A stretch of DNA of 18,943 bases from Methanobacteriaceae archaeon (GTDB lineage: Archaea > Methanobacteriota > Methanobacteria > Methanobacteriales > Methanobacteriaceae): contig WOYJ01000061.1 of the NCBI GenBank assembly GCA_011620845.1, forward strand, positions 1 through 18,943. Reading direction: 5' to 3'. A program made the position numbers and the translations under genes. Below the pieces are notes generated by a model. The model was not told the DNA's origin and ran no database searches. It was given only the letters and a program-made list of their open reading frames with translations. This document shows, piece after piece, positions 14,066 to 18,943 of this stretch (the first letter of the stretch is position 1; each line of letters opens with the position of its first letter).

Positions 14066-14875
14066 ATGAAAATAGCATTTTTCGGCCCTCCAGGCACGTT
14101 TACCGAGGAAGCAGCCCTGACTATAGGGGGAGAACATATGGCCTTCAACACCATCTCGGAGGTTTTCCAGGCAGTGGCTGATGACGAAGCAGACTGCGGA
14201 GTGGTTCCCATTGAAAACTCCATAGAAGGTTCGGTGGGTATAACCCTGGATCTGTTGACCCATGATTATGATTTAAAGATAAAGGGGGAGATCATACTCC
14301 CGATAAGCCATAATCTCCTGATAAATCCTGATGCAGAGTTGGGTGATATTGAATTAGTCTATTCCCATTCACAGGCCCTGTCTCAGTGCCGGAAATTCAT
14401 CGAAGACCTGAATGTGGAGATGCGTTCTGTAACCAGCACATCAAAGGCAGCTGAAATAATTGTGGGGAAAAAATCTTCTGCTGCAATCAGCACCAGGAGA
14501 GCGGCAGATATAAACGGTTTGAAAATTGCAGCACGTGATATTCAAGATTATAAGAATAATTTAACCCGATTTGTAATAATCAGCCGTGAAGACCACGAGA
14601 AAACTGGTAAGGATAAAACATCCATTGTGTTTTCTCTTTCAGAAGATAGGCCGGGAGGTTTATATGAAATACTGGGAATTTTCGCCGATTATAACATTAA
14701 CCTTACCAAGATAGAGTCCAGACCATCCAAGGAGAAACTGGGGAGATACATATTCTTCATAGATTTTGAGGGGCATAAGGAGGATCAGATGATCAGAAAC
14801 ATTATAAATGTGATTAAACCAAAAGTAGGATACGTGAAGATTTTTGGTTCATACCCTAAAGAAGGAGATGATTGA
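14066..14875 (+). CDS. pheA: Prephenate dehydratase with ACT domain
   Basis: Decarboxylates and dehydrates prephenate to phenylpyruvate, the last but one step of phenylalanine synthesis. Numbering from ATG 14054: FFGPPGTFTEEAA (9-21), PIENSIEGSVG (52-62) and NNLTRFVII (168-176, with the catalytic Thr-Arg-Phe) are the dehydratase hallmarks. Residues about 188-265 form an ACT domain with GGLYEILGIF and IESRPSK; the ESRP motif is the phenylalanine-binding feedback site. I chose ATG 14066 because the protein then begins MKIAFFGPPGTF as is usual; ATG 14054 would add four residues, and neither has a clear ribosome site. It is monofunctional, with no chorismate mutase domain. Only a short gap separates it from the ligase gene, and its stop overlaps the next gene by 8 nt. 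Confidence 0.96.
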   Translation: MKIAFFGPPGTFTEEAALTIGGEHMAFNTISEVFQAVADDEADCGVVPIENSIEGSVGITLDLLTHDYDLKIKGEIILPISHNLLINPDAELGDIELVYSHSQALSQCRKFIEDLNVEMRSVTSTSKAAEIIVGKKSSAAISTRRAADINGLKIAARDIQDYKNNLTRFVIISREDHEKTGKDKTSIVFSLSEDRPGGLYEILGIFADYNINLTKIESRPSKEKLGRYIFFIDFEGHKEDQMIRNIINVIKPKVGYVKIFGSYPKEGDD

Positions 14876-15500
14876 TATAAAATCAGATAAAGAAAAAGTC
14901 ATCCGAAGTTTGCAGGAACTGGAGTTTGAGTTTTCACAGGGTAACGTTTCAGAGAAAACTTATAACTCTCAAAAAAAGGATTTACAAAGTAAGCTGGAGA
15001 CTTTGGAAGTAGCTGATAGGGTTAAACGATTACAGGGCAGAGGGGAGGTTGAAAAACCCCTGGAATATTGGACAGAGAAGAAAGAAGCCGAAGAAGCTAA
15101 ACAGGCTAAAGAAGAGCTTATGAAACAATTCATCACCTCTTCCAGTCCATCCTACCCTAAAGCAAAATCCGCATCAAATGGAAAACAGCGTAAAGCAGTG
15201 ATATATACCATACTGGCGTTAATATTCGTTACAGGTATTGGATTTGGAGTCTTCCTCATGAAGATACCGTCCGAATCAGCAGCAGCAAACATGACTATAA
15301 ATCAAAGTGCATTCCCCGTGGTAAACAACACCACCAACATGACCAATACAACCACCGGCACCAATAACACCGGACAATCCAGTTCAACGAGTAGAAGTAG
15401 TGGCACCAGTACAAGTGGTAATAGAGGTGGAAGTAGTAGCGGAACTACCGGTGGAAGTAATAGTGGTACTGGCAATAGTGGCGGTAATGGGACGAATTAG
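14868..15500 (+). CDS. Coiled-coil single-pass membrane protein with Ser/Gly/Asn-rich outer tail
   Basis: Not recognised as a named family. Counting from ATG 14868 (210 residues): residues 5-88 are charged and helical, and the segment VIRSLQELEFEFSQGNVSEK resembles the SHOCT-like short helical hairpins of membrane-anchored proteins. One membrane helix spans about 110-131 after a basic stretch (KQRK), so the N-terminus is inside. The outer part (132-210) is low complexity, rich in Thr, Asn, Ser and Gly, with eight N-X-[ST] sequons (N141, 145, 153, 154, 157, 160, 166, 207), fitting archaeal N-glycosylation at the cell surface. It overlaps pheA by 8 nt. AAGGAG touches the ATG, so a TTG at 14844 remains possible. 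A run of nine T follows downstream. Confidence 0.8.
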   Translation: MIDIKSDKEKVIRSLQELEFEFSQGNVSEKTYNSQKKDLQSKLETLEVADRVKRLQGRGEVEKPLEYWTEKKEAEEAKQAKEELMKQFITSSSPSYPKAKSASNGKQRKAVIYTILALIFVTGIGFGVFLMKIPSESAAANMTINQSAFPVVNNTTNMTNTTTGTNNTGQSSSTSRSSGTSTSGNRGGSSSGTTGGSNSGTGNSGGNGTN

Positions 15501-15526
15501 TGGATAAATAAATCACCCACCAATCC

Positions 15527-15550
15527 TTTTTTTTTATTAAAATTTTTTTT
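15527..15550 (+). terminator. Double oligo-T terminator
   Basis: Nine T at 15527-15535 and eight T at 15543-15550 follow the membrane protein gene. This is a typical archaeal intrinsic termination signal closing the ligase-pheA transcript. Confidence 0.55.
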
Positions 15551-15552
15551 AA

Positions 15553-15563
15553 ACTATATAAAG
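15553..15563 (+). promoter_or_regulatory. TATA box for lipoprotein gene
   Basis: ACTATATAAAG matches the methanogen TATA consensus well. Transcription would start near 15588, leaving a leader of about 50 nt that ends with the AAGGTGA ribosome site. Confidence 0.6.
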
Positions 15564-15636
15564 ATTTAATTACAATAAAAAATTAATACGATCTAATCGC
15601 TTTTAAAAATTCGTTACATTAATTCAAGGTGAATCT

Positions 15637-16173
15637 ATGAAAAAATACCCAATTTTTTTAGTGTTAGTCATATTGACCTTGGTTATTTTAGCCTCCGGGT
15701 GTGTTACCGATGATGAGGCCAACCAGACCAAATCTTATTCTGGAAACAACGTTTCATTCACCTATAATGGGACGTGGAATATAGCAAACACCACAGCACC
15801 CAATGCAGTAGTTGCAGTGGGGGATCCTTCCACGGTAGATGCTCGAAATAACCCATCTACCTTCGTGCTTATCCAGAAACCGAATGATACAGAGGGTAAG
15901 GATTTGGAGGCAGTTTACACAGAAAATTATGCACAACTCTTTAACAATACAACTAATCAGCGTATTTCAGAGGCCAACATCACAGTGAATAATAATAAAG
16001 CCTTTGAAAATGTTTATATGACTAATTACGGTGGTTATGAAACCCAGATGAGGGCGGTGTGGATTTCACAGAATGGAGTGATATACGTGATTCTCTGTGG
16101 TACCATCCCTAACAACTTTGAAAAAGAGCAGAGCAACTTCGATCTGGTTATAAACAGCTTTAAAGTTATCTAA
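15637..16173 (+). CDS. Surface lipoprotein, PsbP-like
   Basis: A 178-residue exported protein. A short basic start (MKK), a hydrophobic stretch and LASGC (18-22) form a lipobox, so C22 is the likely lipid-anchored residue. The mature part resembles the PsbP-like fold common in methanobacterial surface proteins: SGNNVSFTYNGTWNI (35-49), a middle segment with FVLIQKPN, and the closing strand FDLVINSFKVI (168-178). Several N-X-[ST] sequons (for example N44, N51, N104, N114) suggest glycosylation. The PsbP label reflects fold similarity only and does not imply photosynthesis; function unknown. AAGGTGAATCT precedes ATG. It is a single-gene unit with its own TATA box and T-rich ends. Confidence 0.85.
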   Translation: MKKYPIFLVLVILTLVILASGCVTDDEANQTKSYSGNNVSFTYNGTWNIANTTAPNAVVAVGDPSTVDARNNPSTFVLIQKPNDTEGKDLEAVYTENYAQLFNNTTNQRISEANITVNNNKAFENVYMTNYGGYETQMRAVWISQNGVIYVILCGTIPNNFEKEQSNFDLVINSFKVI

Positions 16174-16179
16174 CTGGGA

Positions 16180-16221
16180 TTTTTTTAATTCTATTTTTAT
16201 CAATTCACTCCCAATTTTTTT
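16180..16221 (+). terminator. T-rich terminator region after the lipoprotein gene
   Basis: T runs of 7, 5 and 7 at 16180-16186, 16194-16198 and 16215-16221 follow the stop codon closely. Confidence 0.5.
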
Positions 16222-16236
16222 ATAAGGTAGTGCATA

Positions 16237-16247
16237 ATATATATAAG
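16237..16247 (+). promoter_or_regulatory. TATA box for the KH protein transcript
   Basis: ATATATATAAG is a strong match. The predicted transcription start near 16270 lies about 220 nt before the KH gene, unusually far for this window. Confidence 0.55.
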
Positions 16248-16269
16248 AAGAAGTAATAGACTAATATTT

Positions 16270-16470
16270 GTTAGAGTATCATTTTATGTAGGACAGATTT
16301 ACACCTTTAGATATCAACTTGCTTTTATTTTAGCGTTACCTTATAATAATCAAATAAGTATAAAAAATAGGCGCTAAATCTGTCTATTCAGGAATTAGCT
16401 AGAAAAGAATTGGCTAATAAATAAGATATTATCTAATATTTATCGCGCAGGTCCGCCCTGCGACTTTTTG
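16270..16470 (+). promoter_or_regulatory. Candidate structured leader or small RNA upstream of KH gene
   Basis: This part of the 315-nt gene-free stretch holds several paired segments. A perfect 10-bp inverted repeat joins 16292-16301 (GACAGATTTA) with 16375-16384. A 7-bp pairing joins 16329-16335 (TTTAGCG) with 16372-16378, and the two compete for 16375-16378. A 6-bp hairpin is at 16394-16399/16413-16418 (ATTAGC/GCTAAT). A GC-rich hairpin is at 16446-16462 followed by T5. No protein frame of note is present. Such a layout could be a regulatory leader or a separate small RNA; no known riboswitch was recognised. Ends are estimates. Confidence 0.4.
16446..16469 (+). terminator. GC hairpin plus T5 just before the KH gene ribosome site
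   Basis: CGCAGG (16446-16451) pairs perfectly with CCTGCG (16457-16462) around a five-base loop, and five T follow at 16465-16469. It is the only GC-rich hairpin in this AT-rich gap and ends six bases before AAAGGAGG. It could act as an attenuator or the end of a small RNA. Confidence 0.4.
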
Positions 16471-16488
16471 GAAAAAGGAGGAATGTGA

Positions 16489-16986
16489 ATGGTATTACCA
16501 GTATGCGATGTCTGTCTCAAGAGCGGAATGCTCTGTCAAGGATGTGAAAACAAATTAAAGAGTGGTGAAATTACTCAGATGGATTTAGACATTGCAAAAA
16601 TACTATACCGGGTTGGTGATGGAAAAATAGGGTTTAAAAAAACCATAGAAATAGGTGATATGGTTATCATTGTTACCGAGAAGGATCAGGTCGGTAAACT
16701 GATAGGTAAAAGTGGAAAGATCGTCCGGGAAATATCCAGGGTTATAGGAAAGAAAGTAAGAGTCGTGGGAGAAAACTCAGATCTGCGCTCAGTAGCCAGG
16801 GATATACTCGCCCCAGCCAGGATATTAGGTATAAACATAGTCTACGGTAAGGATGGCCAGGAAAAATATAAAATCCGAGTCATGAGGGAAGACTCCCGAA
16901 GGATACCTGGAAAATTAGACGTCCTAAACGATATAATCCGGGAATTAACCTCTGAAAACACCCTGGTAGTGGTGGATAGGAGATAA
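16489..16986 (+). CDS. KH-domain RNA-binding protein with N-terminal zinc knuckle (archaeal NusA-like)
   Basis: A 165-residue archaeal protein. The first 20 residues carry CDVC (6-9) and CQGC (16-19), a compact four-cysteine zinc site. The KH RNA-binding domain follows, with the GxxG loop in KLIGKSGKIVREISRVIGKK (70-89). Residues 98-165 form a second alpha/beta segment ending in LVVVDRR that looks like a degenerate KH repeat. Homologues are often labelled NusA-like or COG0195-type, but this lacks the S1 and RNA-polymerase-binding parts of bacterial NusA, so a true elongation-factor role is not shown. AAAGGAGGAATGTGA precedes the ATG at 16489. The long structured leader suggests RNA-level control, possibly by the protein itself. 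coaBC follows. Confidence 0.88.
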   Translation: MVLPVCDVCLKSGMLCQGCENKLKSGEITQMDLDIAKILYRVGDGKIGFKKTIEIGDMVIIVTEKDQVGKLIGKSGKIVREISRVIGKKVRVVGENSDLRSVARDILAPARILGINIVYGKDGQEKYKIRVMREDSRRIPGKLDVLNDIIRELTSENTLVVVDRR

Positions 16987-17045
16987 TTTTTTCTATTACT
17001 TTGTATAACCTTATTTTATTTTTAAAAACAAAAATTGCTGATCCC

Positions 17046-18200
17046 ATGAATGTTGTGCTCTGTGTTACCGGAAGCGTGGCTGCAATAGAAGCAGTTAAAC
17101 TGGCAAGGGAACTTAAAAGGCATGGTATAGATGTCAAATGCTTCATGAGCGACGCGGCCTGTGAAATAATACATCCCCATGCCATGGAATTTGCCACCGG
17201 AGAGGAAGTAGTGTTAGATCTGTCCGGTAAAATAGAGCATGTGAAGTATGCCCGGGCAGACCTGATACTGGTTGCACCGGCCACTGCCAACGTGATCAGT
17301 AAACTGGCCTATAAAATTGCAGACAATCCAATCAGCACCCTGTTAGTTACAGCTTTTGGGTATGAGACCCCTATAGTTTTTGTCCCTTCTATGCACCATT
17401 CCATGTACCGGGCAGTGAAAAAGAATATTTCTAAGCTTAAAGAGGAAAGAATAACCTTCATAAAGCCTAAAGTAGAGGAAAATAAGGCTAAATTCCCTGA
17501 TATGGATGATATAGTACTGAATGTTTTAAGAGAAACATCCGCAGGAGATCTCAGGGGCAAAAAGGTACTCATCAGTACCGGGGCCACCTACGAGAAGCTG
17601 GATGAGTTCCGGGGAATAACCAACCTGAGCTCGGGTAAAACTGGTGTGGAACTGGCCAGGGAAGCCTTCATCAGGGGAGCCGATGTAACTTTAATTTGTG
17701 GACGGATGAGTGTAGGTGTACCTCATGTATTTGATGTCATCGATGTGGAGTCTGTGGCAGACATGCAGGAAGCTATAAGGAAACATGTTCCAACATGTGA
17801 TGTGTTCATTTCCGCAGCCGCAATTTCTGATTTCAGACCAGTAAGGGATGAAGGAATTACCAAGATTTCATCATCTGAGGACCTGATCTTGAAACTGGAA
17901 AGGACTCCCAAGATAATCAGCGGAGTAAAGAAAATCAATCCCGAAATATTCCTTGTTGGTTTTAAAGCTGAGTATGGTAAGTCAGAAGAAGAACTGGTAA
18001 GTTCAGCCCGGGAGAGGATGAAAGAATCAGGGGCAGACCTTATGGTGGCCAACGATGTCTCTAAAGAGGGTGCTGGCTTTAGTTCCGGTAGTAATGAAGT
18101 TTTAATTATTGATGATGATGTTTTAAAGGTTCATCTAACTTCTAAAAGGGAGATTGCAGGGAAGATTTTGGATAAAGTTACGAAAAACTCCAACCTTTAA
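17046..18200 (+). CDS. coaBC: Bifunctional phosphopantothenoylcysteine decarboxylase / phosphopantothenate-cysteine ligase
   Basis: Makes 4'-phosphopantetheine for coenzyme A in two steps. Numbering from ATG 17046 (384 residues): the N-terminal flavin-dependent CoaC half has VVLCVTGSVAAIEAVKLAR (3-21), H65 in EHVKYARADLILVAPATAN as the active-site histidine, and PSMHHSMY (114-121) as the substrate clamp. The CoaB half starts near 170 with KKVLISTGATYEKLDEFRGI, ITNLSSGKTGVELAREA (191-207), FISAAAISDFRP (254-265) and K273 in the ITKISSS segment, matching the ligase lysine region, then LVGFKAEYG. Archaeal CoaB uses ATP or CTP; which one cannot be read here. I chose ATG 17046 because MNVVLCVTGS is where the family begins; a TTG at 17001 would add 15 unusual residues. 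The end overlaps fibrillarin by 4 nt. Confidence 0.96.
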   Translation: MNVVLCVTGSVAAIEAVKLARELKRHGIDVKCFMSDAACEIIHPHAMEFATGEEVVLDLSGKIEHVKYARADLILVAPATANVISKLAYKIADNPISTLLVTAFGYETPIVFVPSMHHSMYRAVKKNISKLKEERITFIKPKVEENKAKFPDMDDIVLNVLRETSAGDLRGKKVLISTGATYEKLDEFRGITNLSSGKTGVELAREAFIRGADVTLICGRMSVGVPHVFDVIDVESVADMQEAIRKHVPTCDVFISAAAISDFRPVRDEGITKISSSEDLILKLERTPKIISGVKKINPEIFLVGFKAEYGKSEEELVSSARERMKESGADLMVANDVSKEGAGFSSGSNEVLIIDDDVLKVHLTSKREIAGKILDKVTKNSNL

Positions 18201-18871
18201 AAAGAAACCCCACAAACAAAGGCCATATGATCTTTCTCATAGGGCTCTAAATCTATCTTCTCCAGCACTCTGAAACCCGCGGTTTTCAGTCTTGATTCTT
18301 CTTCTCTATAAATCTCTTCCGGGTTTCTGGTCACGTCGATGCTCCTGGCTTTAAGCATCAAAAAACCCACACCATCTTCTTTTAAAAGCAGTCGCATGTT
18401 TTCCATGAATATTTCGGTCTGGTTGGGCTGGGCCACATCCGAGTAAATTATATCCGCCTTCTCCACCAGGTGCAGGTAATTACGTGGTTTGGTAGCGTCA
18501 TCCAGTATCGGAATGAGGTTAGGACGTATCTGGGATAGATCCACTAGTTTACGCATCATCCGAGGGGAGAACTCCACACAGTAGACCAGGCCATCTGGCG
18601 TGATATCTGAAATATGGGAGGGTGTAGTGCCAGTAGAAGCTCCCAGATAAATTATCTTGGAGTTATCATGGAATGGAAACGTTTCTAACCCATTTAGTAT
18701 GGCGGCTGCCAGTTTCGACCGTCTGGGATTCCACAGGCGATATTCCCCGCCCCTGACTTCCACCAATTTTTCACCGTAAACCTGCTCGCCAGGGGTTAGG
18801 TTGCAGGTGGCCAGCTGGCCATCAAATTGATACACCGATGGGGAATCGTTCCATTTTCTCATGGTTTCCAT
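18197..18871 (-). CDS. flpA: Fibrillarin, rRNA/tRNA 2'-O-methyltransferase
   Basis: The catalytic subunit of archaeal box C/D ribonucleoproteins; with Nop5 and L7Ae it transfers methyl from SAM to the 2'-hydroxyl chosen by a guide RNA. SAM-binding residues lie in IIYLGASTGTTPSHISDI (73-90) and YCVEFSPRMMRKL. The catalytic K-D-K-H set can be read as K53 (NPRRSKLAAAI), D145 (YSDVAQPNQ), K174 (LMLKARSIDV) and H215 (KDHMAFV). The 224-residue length is normal for archaea. GAGGT lies ten bases before ATG 18871; an ATG three codons later is also possible. nop5 normally lies just upstream of fibrillarin, which would be outside this window. The stop codon overlaps the coaBC stop in opposite orientation. 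Confidence 0.97.
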   Translation of the reverse strand: METMRKWNDSPSVYQFDGQLATCNLTPGEQVYGEKLVEVRGGEYRLWNPRRSKLAAAILNGLETFPFHDNSKIIYLGASTGTTPSHISDITPDGLVYCVEFSPRMMRKLVDLSQIRPNLIPILDDATKPRNYLHLVEKADIIYSDVAQPNQTEIFMENMRLLLKEDGVGFLMLKARSIDVTRNPEEIYREEESRLKTAGFRVLEKIDLEPYEKDHMAFVCGVSF

Positions 18872-18888
18872 TTAATTTTTACCTCTGG

Positions 18889-18943
18889 GTTATATTTACT
18901 ATTCCTTTTTTATAAATCAGGAGTTATATTTACTATTCCTTTT
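18889..18943 (-). repeat. 21-bp direct repeat in the fibrillarin promoter region
   Basis: GTTATATTTACTATTCCTTTT occurs identically at 18889-18909 and 18923-18943, a 34-nt period, and the second copy touches the window end, so more copies may follow. Between and beside them is TTTATAAA (18909-18916), a likely fibrillarin TATA box about 40 nt before the ATG. Confidence 0.85.
18909..18916 (-). promoter_or_regulatory. Candidate TATA box for fibrillarin
   Basis: TTTATAAA reads the same on both strands and lies about 40 nt before ATG 18871, giving a short leader that contains the GAGGT site. It overlaps one end of the 21-bp repeat. Confidence 0.45.

Noticed and set aside
15381..15490. Tandem DNA repeat array in the membrane protein tail
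   Set aside because: The triplets are only loosely alike and no fixed unit repeats perfectly; it is protein low complexity rather than a DNA repeat.
16174..16488. tRNA, SRP or RNase P RNA in the 315-nt gap
   Set aside because: No cloverleaf, no GC-rich conserved core and no CCA-type end could be found; only the stems described for the leader are present.
18889..18943. Beginning of a CRISPR array
   Set aside because: The 21-bp repeats are separated by only 13 bp, too short for a spacer, the repeats are AT-rich without dyad symmetry, and no cas gene is in the window.

Overview
The window looks like chromosome of a methanogenic archaeon of the order Methanobacteriales, most likely a Methanobacterium-like mesophile. 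Points in favour are a fibrillarin gene, archaeal CoaBC, the Rnl3-type RNA ligase known from Methanothermobacter, a cupin-type phosphoglucose isomerase, DUF366 and DUF5612 proteins, a tandem CBS-domain gene array, TATA-box promoters, and ribosome-binding sites of the GGTGAT/GGAGG type. The genus is inferred from protein resemblance; no database search was possible.

Layout. (1) 3-1160 holds an AT-rich gene for an eight-helix membrane protein with a C-terminal OB-like domain. (2) 1303-2763 has cupin phosphoglucose isomerase and an ACT/DUF5612 protein. (3) 2808-4103 has a small minus-strand hypothetical gene, then a divergent pair on the plus strand (DUF6448-like and small cupin). (4) 4160-6557 on the minus strand has homoserine dehydrogenase and a COG2413-type nucleotidyltransferase. 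(5) 6710-8578 has DUF366, QueD and QueE, the last two being steps of the preQ0/archaeosine tRNA modification route. (6) 8593-12792 is a run of five CBS-domain genes with about 18 CBS modules, the first carrying a zinc ribbon. (7) 12794-12900 holds what looks like a broken 35-residue zinc-ribbon gene. (8) 12904-15500 is RNA ligase, prephenate dehydratase and a coiled-coil membrane protein with a glycosylatable tail. (9) 15637-16173 is a lipoprotein. (10) 16174-16488 is a gene-free stretch with a probable structured leader for the KH/zinc protein at 16489. (11) 17046-18871 is CoaBC converging with fibrillarin.

How the genes connect. Several products are core biosynthesis: amino acids (hom, pheA), coenzyme A (coaBC), sugar phosphate (pgi). 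Others act on RNA: QueD/QueE, RNA ligase, the KH protein and fibrillarin. The CBS array lies directly behind queE with only 14 nt between, so at least its first gene is probably co-transcribed with queE. CBS modules usually sense adenine nucleotides or S-adenosylmethionine, but no enzyme domain is fused to them here, so their targets are unknown.

The observations most worth checking are the CBS array with its zinc-ribbon member, the frameshifted zinc-ribbon remnant before the RNA ligase, the structured leader at 16270-16470, DUF366 beside the 7-deazaguanine genes, and the internally duplicated membrane protein. I saw no tRNA, rRNA, CRISPR array, transposase or integrase, and no clear defence system.
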